35,046 nucleotides of DNA from CAZPWF01 sp964610775 (GTDB taxonomy: Bacteria; Patescibacteriota; Saccharimonadia; Saccharimonadales; JACQNP01): contig CAZSZC010000010.1 of assembly GCA_964610775.1 (NCBI GenBank), forward strand, positions 1 to 35,046, given 5' to 3'. A model generated the notes under the pieces. The model was not told the origin of the DNA and did no database searches. It worked only from the letters and a program-made list of their open reading frames with translations. The position numbers and the translations under genes are program-made. Below, piece by piece: positions 23,476 to 32,171 of the stretch; position 1 is the first letter of the stretch; every line of letters begins with the position of its first letter.

Positions 23476-25182
23476 ATGACTAATAATGAGGTCGGCATTG
23501 ATTTTTTTGTATCGCCTGATACGAATCTACAGCGCCGTGTGGTAGCCAGTGACATTAAAGTAAGTAGCGGTAATCAAATGGTCGTCAGAGATCTCTCTGG
23601 AGAGCACTACCAACATCTTGACCTCACAATTCAACCTGGCTCCAATACAGTGATTATTGGTGATAATGTTGCTGCACGCCAGGAACTTGTGCACGATCTC
23701 GCACATGCACGTGAAATAGAAGGAAGTAAATTACAACTACCCAAAGACGCCCGTATAGAGTTTGTATCCCCTACTATTACAAACATTGGTGATGATTCGG
23801 TTTCTATTCGTGATTTCTTCTTAGAAGCCCGTGGAATTGCAGGTATGGAGGCTCGTCTAACAGCATTGTGGACTGCTGGCGTCGATGACCCGAAAGCTCT
23901 TGATGAAGCTGGTAAATTGCAGCAGCAATTTGAAACTGCCGGTGGTTGGGAGGCAGATAGAGAGATTGAACTATTGCTACAAGGTTTACGTGTGGGCACA
24001 CATGAGCATGATCACATTAGTCTAGAAACACCCTTAAACGAAATGAGCAGTGGGCAGATATCAAAGGCAATTATTGGGCGCGCCCTGTTCTCGCAAGCGG
24101 GGATAATCATTATGGATGATCCCTCTGTACATCTTGATGTCGATTCTAAACGCTGGTTGGCAGATTATATTCACAGCTCCCAACAAGCTACTATTATTGC
24201 TACCTCTGATATGAGTTTTGCGGAAGAGATTGGTGATAGGGTCATAGAGATACTTAATAGCAAACTCATACTTAATATTGGCACAGATGTTAACAACTTC
24301 TACTCTGAGCGTAAGAAACTCATCGACTTTTGGGTCCAAGAAGCAGAACAAGCGAAGTCTGATATTGATGATTTGGCTATTCAAATTCGTGATTTCTTTC
24401 GGCCTGCCGGCCGGCAGACTGACAATATGGCGCAGGTTCTCCGTGCCCAAGAATCTAAACTGGCACGTATGCAGGCTGATTATGATCAGATGCCAGGAAA
24501 ACTGCTTATAGAAGCTCGTCAACGTGAGCCGCAAACCCGAGTTTTTTCTGAACGTCAGCGTTCTGGTAAAAATGTATTTCGGTTGTATGGAGTAGATATT
24601 CTATATGTTAACGATGATAATCAGGAATCAACAGTTATTGAAATACCTGACTTAGCTATTGATCGATCAGACCGATTAGCAATTATAGGTAGTAATGGAA
24701 GTGGTAAGAGTACTCTGCTCAAAGTCCTTGGTGGTCATACTGATGACATGATGGTTGAGGGAGATTTTAAGCATGGAGCATCTGTTACCACAGGCTACTA
24801 TTCCCCGTACACCGAGCTAGCCCACCCCGACACACCACTACGTGTGACGCTTGCTCAATATGCCAATGATCCAATGGGAATACTAAGTTACTGGGGATTC
24901 GATAAGTCTCAAAATTACGACACCAAACCTGAAGATTTGCATTACCGTGACGAAATTGCACGAGCACAATTCGCACTATTAATGGCGCAACGACCAAACG
25001 TTTTGATATTAGACGAGCCAACCAGTTACCTTACTCCCAATTTTCAGAAGCGTTTGCTACACGCCGTACAGGGCTACGATGGTACTCTGCTCATGGTTTC
25101 GCATGACCCTTACTTTCTATCTAAAGCGCGTTTAAGCGGTCGCATTGTTATGCCAGGGGCAGTGCGTCAAATGCTTCAATAA
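23476..25182 (+). CDS. ABC-F-type twin ATPase with one degenerate ATP site
   Basis: 568 residues, two ABC domains, no membrane segments. Domain 2 has intact Walker A GSNGSGKST (405-413), Walker B LDEPT (512-516) and H-loop SHD (542-544), but where LSGGQ should be it has LHYRDEIAR (488-496). Domain 1 is the reverse: its signature MSSGQ (190-194) is good, while Walker A is GDNVAARQE (62-70), Walker B ends MDDPS, and the H-loop is TSD. Since an ABC site pairs Walker A of one domain with the signature of the other, one site is intact and one is dead. The linker (about 270-365) is helical, as in ABC-F translation factors that rescue or protect ribosomes. Its neighbours suggest self-protection against a product, which is inference. 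Confidence 0.8.
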   Translation: MTNNEVGIDFFVSPDTNLQRRVVASDIKVSSGNQMVVRDLSGEHYQHLDLTIQPGSNTVIIGDNVAARQELVHDLAHAREIEGSKLQLPKDARIEFVSPTITNIGDDSVSIRDFFLEARGIAGMEARLTALWTAGVDDPKALDEAGKLQQQFETAGGWEADREIELLLQGLRVGTHEHDHISLETPLNEMSSGQISKAIIGRALFSQAGIIIMDDPSVHLDVDSKRWLADYIHSSQQATIIATSDMSFAEEIGDRVIEILNSKLILNIGTDVNNFYSERKKLIDFWVQEAEQAKSDIDDLAIQIRDFFRPAGRQTDNMAQVLRAQESKLARMQADYDQMPGKLLIEARQREPQTRVFSERQRSGKNVFRLYGVDILYVNDDNQESTVIEIPDLAIDRSDRLAIIGSNGSGKSTLLKVLGGHTDDMMVEGDFKHGASVTTGYYSPYTELAHPDTPLRVTLAQYANDPMGILSYWGFDKSQNYDTKPEDLHYRDEIARAQFALLMAQRPNVLILDEPTSYLTPNFQKRLLHAVQGYDGTLLMVSHDPYFLSKARLSGRIVMPGAVRQMLQ

Positions 25183-26302
25183 TTTCAAGAAGCTTATCGC
25201 AGACTTCGCCTGATGCCGTCCGTGATCTATCGGATATTTTCATTAGTTTTTTGAAATTCGGGTCGGTTTGAACTATCTCTAGGTTAGCAACTATTTGCTC
25301 TGCGATAGCCTTCGCTATAGACTTTTTCTCTATCTGAGCTAGATAAGACCGCAATTCTCCAGACCAGTAATCTATTGCCTCGCTTTCAGAAGTAAATCTC
25401 CTAAAACGAGCATGGTGCGGAATAAGTGAAAGTGCTGGACACCAAAATTCCATCGATTGTTTTGTCTGTATTGACAATTTATGTATTAGCTCGTACTGGC
25501 TTTGGTTTGAGGGCAGGCTAAATAAAAACGGTATGCCAATAACCAAAGCTTCAAGAAAAGAGTTGCTACCTCCATTAAGAAGTACTGCTCGAGAATATTG
25601 TAAAGTAGAAAGATATTCGTCTTTACCCATTGAATTGAAACGTATACCTGTATGTAGTGTGGGCATTATCTTGTTTCTAATAATCTTGTTGCCAGTCACG
25701 ATCAGATTTTGGCTTGACTGAAGCGCGTTGATCACATGCGTCATCCACTCTAGGTAGATGTCATGTTCTGGTTTATAGAAGGGTGTCATGTATCCGTTAA
25801 GCGTGACGAGCACATTTTTATTTTGAGGTGCCCTAGCGCGATTTGGCTCAATCTCTACCGGGCCAGCAAAGTAGAATATGTTTTCTTTGTTTTTGTATTT
25901 CTCTAGTTGCCACGGCAGAATGAAACGAAATTCATAATCTGCAAAGCTATACTCTTGTGGCCGTTTTTTCCAAAACCAGAATAAACCATCCAAAACAACT
26001 GTTCTAAAACCTTGTTCTCTTGCTGCACTCAAAGCAAATCGATTCATTGTACTAACGACTAGTGTTGTTTCGGGAGAATAGCTATCAAATTGATTTTTTA
26101 TAGCTTCTTTGTCTCTAAGATTCGCTACAATCTTCATACCAATATCATCATCTGTAAATAGATAATTATTAATACCTGATGTAAAAACATTAACCGTCAA
26201 CTCAGGACGAGCATTCTTAAGCGCGCGAGCAACTGTGTGAGTTCGTGAGATTGGGCCAAAACCAAAGTCGTTAGCTACAAATATTACTGTATTATGCGAC
26301 AT
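25148..26302 (-). CDS. GT-B glycosyltransferase-like protein (MurG/UGT fold)
   Basis: 384 residues from the ATG at 26302. Upstream in-frame starts would lie far inside the preceding gene, whereas this one overlaps its stop by 11 nt. The N-terminus VIFVANDFGFGPISRTHTVARAL has the glycine loop and Arg/His of GT-B acceptor domains. The C-terminal half has LNGGSNSFLEALVIGIPFLF (from about 242), the donor-binding pattern GGxxSxxEAxxxGxP. It probably transfers a sugar from a nucleotide donor. It is paired with the APH-like kinase upstream. Its 3' end overlaps the ABC-F gene by 35 bp on the opposite strand. Confidence 0.7.
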   Translation of the reverse strand: MSHNTVIFVANDFGFGPISRTHTVARALKNARPELTVNVFTSGINNYLFTDDDIGMKIVANLRDKEAIKNQFDSYSPETTLVVSTMNRFALSAAREQGFRTVVLDGLFWFWKKRPQEYSFADYEFRFILPWQLEKYKNKENIFYFAGPVEIEPNRARAPQNKNVLVTLNGYMTPFYKPEHDIYLEWMTHVINALQSSQNLIVTGNKIIRNKIMPTLHTGIRFNSMGKDEYLSTLQYSRAVLLNGGSNSFLEALVIGIPFLFSLPSNQSQYELIHKLSIQTKQSMEFWCPALSLIPHHARFRRFTSESEAIDYWSGELRSYLAQIEKKSIAKAIAEQIVANLEIVQTDPNFKKLMKISDRSRTASGEVCDKLLEIIEAFDALPLA

Positions 26303-27209
26303 TGTTTTTAAGGATTTTAAATTTGTCATACATAAATGAATTAAACTGTTCGGTGGTACGACTTGGGTAGCATAAGAAATAATAGGCAGCATCTGCCAAA
26401 GCAGCAAACATAGACCACTGTATTATCAATTGGGAGTTGATTTTAGCATGTGACGCTTTCTCGTAAGCTTGAATAAAGCTCTTATACTTGGTCCAGTCCA
26501 TATGTGCACCATCCAAAAAAGACCATTCTAGTGCCGCATGCCCGACATCCTTGAGACGTGAGGGTGAAGCTATTGCCCATTCAAAATCTATAACAGCTGC
26601 AACCTCACCTTTATGAAATAGAAGATTGTTTGCACGAAAGTCATTATGGATGATGCAATCTTCACCTTTGAACTGTCCCACGAATTTGAGGGCCCATTCT
26701 AAGTCTTGCACTAGTTCGGCTCTATTTATGGCAGTTGATTTGCCTGTGCTTACACGTGTCAAGAGTTTATCAATATCACTATGAAGCGTTCGTGACTGTG
26801 AATAGGGTCTAGGGTAGTTAGAAGTAAGTTCATGAAGTTTTGCAAGGGCGTCAGCTGCAGAACCTATGCGTGTCAAAGGTTGTGCTTTTCGCAGATCGAT
26901 TTCGTCATGTACAACATATTTAAATACAAGAAACGGATATATATGCCCATTGATAGTAAGCCTGCCTGAATCTATAGCTGTCGAAGTAGGAAATCCCTGA
27001 CTGCATAGGTATCGTATTAATTTATACTCTTGCTGAACATCTTGAAGTGATTTAACGAGATAAACCTTCACGATATAGGAACGAGTAGAATCAATGTAAA
27101 CCAAGTTATCGCGACCAGAAACCATCGGTACTAATCTATCCACCTTCCACTGAGAAGAATGTCTAGCGCTAATGAGACTTTGGATTACTAAGTTTGAGTC
27201 AATGTTCAT
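26292..27209 (-). CDS. Aminoglycoside phosphotransferase-like (APH/choline kinase family) enzyme
   Basis: 305 residues with the protein-kinase-like fold: an ATP-lysine candidate in YIVKVY (about 48), the Brenner motif CIIHNDFRANNLLF (185-198) with catalytic Asp190 and Asn195, and the metal-binding VIDFEWA (207-213). The family phosphorylates aminoglycosides, choline, homoserine, fructosamine or sugars. In this cluster the target may be the sugar moiety, either as an activation step or as self-resistance. It overlaps the downstream glycosyltransferase start by 11 nt, so the two are coupled. It diverges from the DRE-TIM gene with 57 bp between. Confidence 0.8.
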   Translation of the reverse strand: MNIDSNLVIQSLISARHSSQWKVDRLVPMVSGRDNLVYIDSTRSYIVKVYLVKSLQDVQQEYKLIRYLCSQGFPTSTAIDSGRLTINGHIYPFLVFKYVVHDEIDLRKAQPLTRIGSAADALAKLHELTSNYPRPYSQSRTLHSDIDKLLTRVSTGKSTAINRAELVQDLEWALKFVGQFKGEDCIIHNDFRANNLLFHKGEVAAVIDFEWAIASPSRLKDVGHAALEWSFLDGAHMDWTKYKSFIQAYEKASHAKINSQLIIQWSMFAALADAAYYFLCYPSRTTEQFNSFMYDKFKILKNNVA

Positions 27210-27253
27210 TTACTAATTACTTAAATGATGTTATTACAATAATAGCAGTCATC

Positions 27254-27259
27254 TATAAA
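27254..27259 (+). promoter_or_regulatory. -10 box 7 nt from the DRE-TIM enzyme start (leaderless)
   Basis: TATAAA ends 7 nt before the ATG at 27267, and there is no Shine-Dalgarno. Confidence 0.5.
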
Positions 27260-27266
27260 CAATCCT

Positions 27267-28133
27267 ATGAATATTTATTTAACCGATTCTACACTCCGTG
27301 AAGGCTTGCAATCTCCAGGTGATAGTATTTTTAGAAACAATGAAGCAATGGTGAGCTATGCATTGCTTGATGCTCAATATGGTATTACAGATAAGTGCGA
27401 AGTTTATATGCCTGGCCCTTATATTGATCTTGAATCTTGGCAACGAGTAGTTCACACCCTTGGAGAAAAGTCACAAATTTATGTGGGGCCCGCGCATTGG
27501 TTCAACTTAGACAAACGCCGTGAGCTTATTGGACGTAGTTGGCCCTTACTATCAACCACACTTATTTATAGGGATTCTGATTCAATATCTAAGCTTGGAT
27601 CACTGTCCACACAGACCGAACATAGCCCCCTTCGAGTAGGATTAGAGTGTGTATCATCATATTCACCCGAAGCTACAATTGAGACTATTCGACAAGTTAA
27701 CGAGCAGGCAGGGGTATCCATAATAACACTTAGTGATTCTAATGGACGTATGGATCATGTCTGGATTAATGATTTTTTTGATATTTTTAACCGGCACGGT
27801 GATCTGCCCCGACATCTTGGTTTTCATATCCATAATGGTGTTCGTTCGGCTGTTGATAAAGCCGCTCACATTGTGTTACGAGCTTCCCAGAATGGTCTTG
27901 AAGAATTAAACTTTGATACTACTTTCCTAGGGCTTGGTGAGCAACTAGGCATCTTAGCACTACATCATGGGGTTATTCTGCAAGGTAATTCCGAACCTCG
28001 TATGCGGGCACTTAAGGCTTTTGGTCGGAGGGTACTCGAGTATATAAATGTGCCCCAACCTCAAATCAACACACCCCATAAAGCTACCTCGCACTACGAC
28101 AATAACGGAAATCTTCGTCAAGAATACAGGTAG
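27267..28133 (+). CDS. HMGL-like DRE-TIM enzyme (homocitrate/isopropylmalate synthase superfamily)
   Basis: 288 residues forming one TIM barrel. The signature TDSTLREGLQSPG (6-18) supplies the Asp-Arg-Glu triad, LSDSNGRMD (155-163) lies on a central strand, HIHNG (187-191) gives the metal-binding HxH, and FLGLGEQLG is the C-terminal glycine loop. The superfamily condenses acetyl-CoA with a 2-oxo acid (homocitrate, isopropylmalate or citramalate synthases) or cleaves it. The protein lacks the C-terminal regulatory domain of LeuA. Together with the LysRS-like and aminotransferase genes it might supply an unusual amino acid or 2-oxo acid. Substrate not determinable here. Confidence 0.82.
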   Translation: MNIYLTDSTLREGLQSPGDSIFRNNEAMVSYALLDAQYGITDKCEVYMPGPYIDLESWQRVVHTLGEKSQIYVGPAHWFNLDKRRELIGRSWPLLSTTLIYRDSDSISKLGSLSTQTEHSPLRVGLECVSSYSPEATIETIRQVNEQAGVSIITLSDSNGRMDHVWINDFFDIFNRHGDLPRHLGFHIHNGVRSAVDKAAHIVLRASQNGLEELNFDTTFLGLGEQLGILALHHGVILQGNSEPRMRALKAFGRRVLEYINVPQPQINTPHKATSHYDNNGNLRQEYR

Positions 28134-28170
28134 AAGTAAGTTCTGTAATTGTCACCCAAATTGTTTATTA

Positions 28171-28200
28171 TTGGACATAGTCTAAATATATCTGTAAATT
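28171..28200 (+). promoter_or_regulatory. Promoter before the first CheY-like gene
   Basis: TTGGAC (28171-28176), 18-nt spacer, TAAATT (28195-28200). The ATG follows 11 nt later, giving a leader of about 5 nt. Confidence 0.45.
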
Positions 28201-28211
28201 TAGTGTAAATT

Positions 28212-28586
28212 ATGATCGATCAGCACAAAATTGCAGTAATAGAAGACGACATACCTATATGTGATATGTATAAAATGAAGTTAAGCGCTTCAGGATACGA
28301 GGTAAGAACTGCGCATAATGGAGAAGAAGGTAGCGCCCTCGTCGAACTATTCCAACCCGACCTCATCCTACTCGATATTAGAATGCCAATTATGTCTGGT
28401 GATGTGATGCTTGAAAAAATTAGAGCCACCGATTGGGGAGCTAAGCCTCGCGTGATTATCCTTACCAATATTAGTAAGGATGAAGCCCCTCATGGTCTTC
28501 GCTTCCTGAACGTTGATCGATATATAGTGAAAGCCCACCATACGCCCGCTCAAGTACTTGATGTTGTTAAAGAAGTTTTGGCCTGA
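28212..28586 (+). CDS. Single-domain response regulator (CheY-like), first of three
   Basis: 124 residues, receiver domain only. The acidic pair is EDD (11-13), the phosphoacceptor Asp55 is in LILLDIRMP, the switch Thr85 is in IILTN, and the conserved Lys107 is in YIVKA. No output domain, so it should work through protein interaction or as a phosphorelay step. It shares the segment RATDWG and the loop LTNISKDEAP with its two tandem neighbours, indicating recent duplication. No kinase adjoins; the histidine kinase at 12.6-14.9 kb is the only one in the window. Confidence 0.9.
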   Translation: MIDQHKIAVIEDDIPICDMYKMKLSASGYEVRTAHNGEEGSALVELFQPDLILLDIRMPIMSGDVMLEKIRATDWGAKPRVIILTNISKDEAPHGLRFLNVDRYIVKAHHTPAQVLDVVKEVLA

Positions 28587-28611
28587 CCTAACAATCTGGC
28601 ACAATATAGGT

Positions 28612-28998
28612 ATGGCAAAGATCGTACTTGTGGAAGATGACCAAATGCTGGCCGAAATTTACCAAACACGACTGAAAATGGCTGGATATGACTGTACAGT
28701 GGCTCACGACGGCCTAAGTGGTTTGGAGCTAATAGAAAAGATGATGCCAGATTTAGCACTATTAGATCTGATGTTGCCACAACTATCTGGTGATAGCATC
28801 TTAAAAGCCATGCGTGAATCGGACTGGGGCAAAAAGATTAAAGCAATTTTTCTAACTAATATCAGTGAGTCTGAGGCACCAGAGGGTATACAGAGTCTAG
28901 GATTTGAGCGCTATATAGTTAAAGCTAACCTAGCTAATAATGAACTTGTTGAAATCGTGAATTCAATCCTCCAAAAGCCCAAAACCGCCGAAGCATAA
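28612..28998 (+). CDS. Single-domain response regulator (CheY-like), second of three
   Basis: 128 residues from the ATG at 28612. An in-frame start further upstream overlaps the previous gene and adds residues outside the receiver fold, so I reject it. VEDD (7-10), Asp52 in LALLDLMLP, Thr81 and Lys103 in YIVKA are all present. It contains RESDWG and TNISESEAPEG, close to the first regulator. CACAAT (28600-28605), 6 nt before the ATG, may be a weak -10. The C-terminus has a short Lys/Pro tail. Confidence 0.9.
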   Translation: MAKIVLVEDDQMLAEIYQTRLKMAGYDCTVAHDGLSGLELIEKMMPDLALLDLMLPQLSGDSILKAMRESDWGKKIKAIFLTNISESEAPEGIQSLGFERYIVKANLANNELVEIVNSILQKPKTAEA

Positions 28999-29008
28999 GC
29001 AAAGATAC

Positions 29009-29037
29009 TTGTCACAAACATACTGTTACCGTAGTAT
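29009..29037 (+). promoter_or_regulatory. Promoter before the third CheY-like gene
   Basis: TTGTCA (29009-29014), 17-nt spacer, TAGTAT (29032-29037). The ATG at 29049 is about 5 nt after the predicted start. Confidence 0.55.
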
Positions 29038-29048
29038 GAAACATAAGT

Positions 29049-29420
29049 ATGGCAGCAAAAGTCGCAATAATCGAAGATGACCAAGCGATATCTCAGATGT
29101 ATCGCATTAAGTTTGAGGCCGAGGGCTATGAAGTAGAGACTGCCGAAAATGGAGCAGTTGGACTTAAACTCTGCGAAGAAATGCGCCCTGATATTGTGCT
29201 ACTTGACCTTATGATGCCAGAGATGACAGGTGATGTAATGTTAGCTAAATTACGCGCTACGGATTGGGGCAAAACAACCAAGGTTGTAATTCTGACCAAT
29301 ATGGGCGAACAAGAAATCCCACCATCCGTCAAAGAATTAGGCGTATCGGCAGTTATTCTTAAGGCTGACATGACTCCACGGCAAGTCGCAGAACTCGTCA
29401 AAAAACATTTAGACGCGTAA
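29049..29420 (+). CDS. Single-domain response regulator (CheY-like), third of three
   Basis: 123 residues, receiver domain only: EDD (9-11), phosphoacceptor Asp53 in VLLDLMMP, Thr83 in ILTN, Lys105 in VILKA. It differs from the other two in the beta4-alpha4 loop (NMGEQEIPPSVKELG), the usual partner-recognition face, which suggests a different partner. It has its own promoter, and murD starts only 10 nt after its stop, so the two may be co-transcribed, linking signalling to cell-wall synthesis. Confidence 0.9.
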   Translation: MAAKVAIIEDDQAISQMYRIKFEAEGYEVETAENGAVGLKLCEEMRPDIVLLDLMMPEMTGDVMLAKLRATDWGKTTKVVILTNMGEQEIPPSVKELGVSAVILKADMTPRQVAELVKKHLDA

Positions 29421-29430
29421 ACTATACTGA

Positions 29431-30735
29431 ATGAGAATTGCAATATTGGGTTTTGCAGGGCAAGGACAGTCCTCTTTTGAGTACTGGAACACTCCTGACA
29501 ATGAGATTACTATCTGTGATAGAGATTCTAATTTGATACTACCAGAAGGAGCCGATGGTCAGCTAGGGGAAAACTATCTCAAAAATATGGACAGATTTGA
29601 CCTACTGGTGAGAACACCATCCCTGCACCCGAGGGAAATAGTTGCCGCCAACCCAGAATCGCCAGAAATTCTTGATAAAGTTACCAGCAACACCAACGAA
29701 TTCTTTCGAGTTTGCCCTACTAAAAACATAATTGGTGTCACCGGCACAAAGGGCAAGGGTACGACGTCAACGTTGATTGCTAAGATGCTTGAATCAGATG
29801 ATAAGACCGTTCATTTGGGCGGTAACATTGGCACGCCACCACTAGAATTACTTAAAAATAATATCCAGCCAAATCACTGGGTAGTGCTGGAGCTTGCTAA
29901 CTTCCAGCTAATTGATCTTAAATACTCTCCTCACATAGCAGTATGTTTGATGGTTGTGTCCGAACACATGGATTGGCACGAGGATTTTGAAGAATACGTA
30001 GCAGCTAAACAGCAGCTTTTCATCAATCAAACAGAAACCGACATCGCGATTTATTTTGCACAAAACGAAAACTCAGAAAGTATAGCCAGTGCATCAGAGG
30101 GCGAATTAATCCCATATTATGAGAACCCAGGAGCGTTCGTAAAAGACAAAACCATGGTGATAGACAGCCAAAATATTTGTGAAGTTTCAGAAGTCGCTTT
30201 ACTTGGTAAGCACAATTGGCAAAATATATGTGCTGCGGTGACGGCCGTCTGGCAAGTTACACAAAATATGAAAGCTATCAGATCAGTAATAAAATCTTTC
30301 AAGGGTATGGAACATCGTCTTGAATTCGTAAGAGAAATTGATGGTGTATCATATTACGATGATTCTTTTGGCACCACTCCTGAGACTGCCATTGTCGCAA
30401 TTGAAGCGTTTGATCAACCCAAAATTGTTATTCTGGGCGGGTCTGACAAAGGTTCTAAATATACCGAGCTCGCTAAAGCCGTAAGTAATAACAATGTCAA
30501 AAAAGTACTCCTGATTGGGCAAATGGCCGCTGCAATTAAATCAGAGCTTGATAAAGTCGGCTTCGCGGATTACATAGATGGTGGAAGTAGCATGAAAGAA
30601 ATGATAGATATTGCTCGAAAAAACGCTAGCAAAGATGACGTTGTACTACTATCAACCGGATGTGCTAGTTTTGATATGTTTAAAAATTACAAAGATCGCG
30701 GCGAGCAATTCAAGAAGTCTGTTCAAGCACTCTAG
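29431..30735 (+). CDS. murD: UDP-N-acetylmuramoyl-L-alanine--D-glutamate ligase
   Basis: 434 residues, normal length for MurD. The N-terminal Rossmann domain (1-95, GFAGQGQSS) binds UDP. The ATPase domain has GVTGTKGKGTT (102-112), GGNIGTP, and the ligand block VSEHMDWHEDFEEY. The C-terminal domain has the motif YYDDSFGTTPETA, and a final GGSDKGSKY region. It adds D-glutamate to the muramoyl peptide in the cytoplasm. The neighbour murI, convergent, makes that D-glutamate; their 3' ends overlap by 26 bp. The gene follows the third CheY-like gene by 10 nt with no separate promoter visible. Confidence 0.93.
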   Translation: MRIAILGFAGQGQSSFEYWNTPDNEITICDRDSNLILPEGADGQLGENYLKNMDRFDLLVRTPSLHPREIVAANPESPEILDKVTSNTNEFFRVCPTKNIIGVTGTKGKGTTSTLIAKMLESDDKTVHLGGNIGTPPLELLKNNIQPNHWVVLELANFQLIDLKYSPHIAVCLMVVSEHMDWHEDFEEYVAAKQQLFINQTETDIAIYFAQNENSESIASASEGELIPYYENPGAFVKDKTMVIDSQNICEVSEVALLGKHNWQNICAAVTAVWQVTQNMKAIRSVIKSFKGMEHRLEFVREIDGVSYYDDSFGTTPETAIVAIEAFDQPKIVILGGSDKGSKYTELAKAVSNNNVKKVLLIGQMAAAIKSELDKVGFADYIDGGSSMKEMIDIARKNASKDDVVLLSTGCASFDMFKNYKDRGEQFKKSVQAL

Positions 30736-31357
30736 TAAGTTGTTCGATAACGGGCTGTTCGGGCTGTATAACAGTAGACCTTCCCCTTGCTTCTTCATCG
30801 ATAATATCTTCAATCCAGTGATAATGTGTACACCCTAGCACTATAACGTCAGAGCCAGCCATGCACGAATCATTTACAATCTTAGCTATAGCTTGCCTAT
30901 CTACGCTGTTAGTCTCTATCATTTCTGTCCAATCACTACAGTCAGGCTCAATTACCTTAACTCCTGTCGCGTAAGTTGATTTAAGCCACTTATAACGCTC
31001 ACTAGCTAGGGTTGTTGGTGTTGCACAAACGGTAATAATTTTGGCCTTAGACATTTCTGCTGCTGGCTTCACCATCGGTTCCATCGCAATCAACGGCACT
31101 TTTATTTGTTGACGAAGCTGTTCGATTAAAGTCGTTGATACTGTATTGCAAGCCACAACAATTACTTTGCAACCCTGCTCTTCTAGGTTTCGCAATATTG
31201 GCACTACTAGACTTAGGAGTAATTCTGGGGATTTTTTTCCGTAAGGTATGTTATTTGAGTCATTAACAAAAATTACCTGGTGCTCCGGCAAGGCTTTTTC
31301 TATAGCATTCGCAACCGACAAGCCACCCATACCAGAATCAAAAACACCTATTTTCAT
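30710..31357 (-). CDS. murI: Glutamate racemase
   Basis: 215 residues. The catalytic cysteines are Cys70 in VVACNT and Cys176 in VLGCTHY; the N-terminal substrate loop is FDSGMGG (6-12), followed by VNDSNNIPYG. Slightly shorter than the typical 250-270 residues, the missing part being C-terminal and loop regions, not active-site residues. It interconverts L- and D-glutamate for peptidoglycan. The start overlaps the folD stop by 4 nt (ATGA), so the two are translationally coupled, and its 3' end overlaps murD on the other strand. Confidence 0.92.
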   Translation of the reverse strand: MKIGVFDSGMGGLSVANAIEKALPEHQVIFVNDSNNIPYGKKSPELLLSLVVPILRNLEEQGCKVIVVACNTVSTTLIEQLRQQIKVPLIAMEPMVKPAAEMSKAKIITVCATPTTLASERYKWLKSTYATGVKVIEPDCSDWTEMIETNSVDRQAIAKIVNDSCMAGSDVIVLGCTHYHWIEDIIDEEARGRSTVIQPEQPVIEQLTRVLEQTS

Positions 31358-32166
31358 CTTCCGACCTTATTATTGGCTGAACGTATAACATTTTCGAATA
31401 ACGCCGACACCGTCAGCGGCCCAACGCCTCCCTTTTCAGGGGTAATAATTATATCTGGTAGTTCACGAACGTCAGCTGCAACGTCACCAATCAAACCATT
31501 CTTATCAGTGGCCACCCCAGCATCAACAATTACGGCATTAGACTTAACCATATCGCTCGTAATCAAAGCTGGATGCCCAGTTGCGCAAACTATAATATCT
31601 GCCTGTTTTGTTAAATTGGATAGGTCTTGGGTTTTGAGGTCTGCGATTTGTACGCTCAGCCCAGATTGCTGCCAAATCTTCGCCAACGGCTTACCAACTA
31701 GCCTACCGTGACCAACAATTACTATATTTTTATCCCGAAGTTCAATGTTATAGCCAGCCAGCAACCAGTTAATCGCCATTGGCGTAGCCGGATCGAAGAT
31801 GGGATTTTGGCCAAGCCCGTCAACATCCTTTTCGGACACAACGGCGTTTAGTACTTCAGTGGTTTGTGATTTATCAGGAAGCGGTATCTGTACTATGATT
31901 CCATGAACAGAGTCATCGTTATTAAGTTCCTTTATCGTCTTTAGTGCCTCAGATTGGTCAATTGTAAAGACTTCTACATCTACACCAATTTCCCGCCCAT
32001 AGCCTTGCTTAAGCTTCATGTAGCTGTCAACAATAGGATCTGGGTTGGTACGTATAATAGCAAGCTTGGGTAATATACCGTGGGCTTGAACTAGCCCCCT
32101 AATCTGCTTGGCTTGACGCTCCTTAATAAACTCGACTAGCTCTAAACCATTTAATTGTTTCATCAT
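31354..32166 (-). CDS. folD: Methylenetetrahydrofolate dehydrogenase/cyclohydrolase
   Basis: 270 residues. The catalytic Lys is in SYMKLKQGYG, followed by HGIIVQIPLPD and SEKDVDGLG; the NADP-binding block is VIVGHGRLVGKPLA, and the C-terminal motif is TPEKGGVGPLTVSALFEN. It interconverts methylene-, methenyl- and formyl-THF in the cytoplasm. Two adjacent ATGs (32166, 32163) are possible. TATAGT lies 5 or 8 nt upstream, so the message is likely leaderless. It overlaps murI downstream by 4 nt. Confidence 0.92.
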   Translation of the reverse strand: MMKQLNGLELVEFIKERQAKQIRGLVQAHGILPKLAIIRTNPDPIVDSYMKLKQGYGREIGVDVEVFTIDQSEALKTIKELNNDDSVHGIIVQIPLPDKSQTTEVLNAVVSEKDVDGLGQNPIFDPATPMAINWLLAGYNIELRDKNIVIVGHGRLVGKPLAKIWQQSGLSVQIADLKTQDLSNLTKQADIIVCATGHPALITSDMVKSNAVIVDAGVATDKNGLIGDVAADVRELPDIIITPEKGGVGPLTVSALFENVIRSANNKVGR

Positions 32167-32171
32167 GAAAT

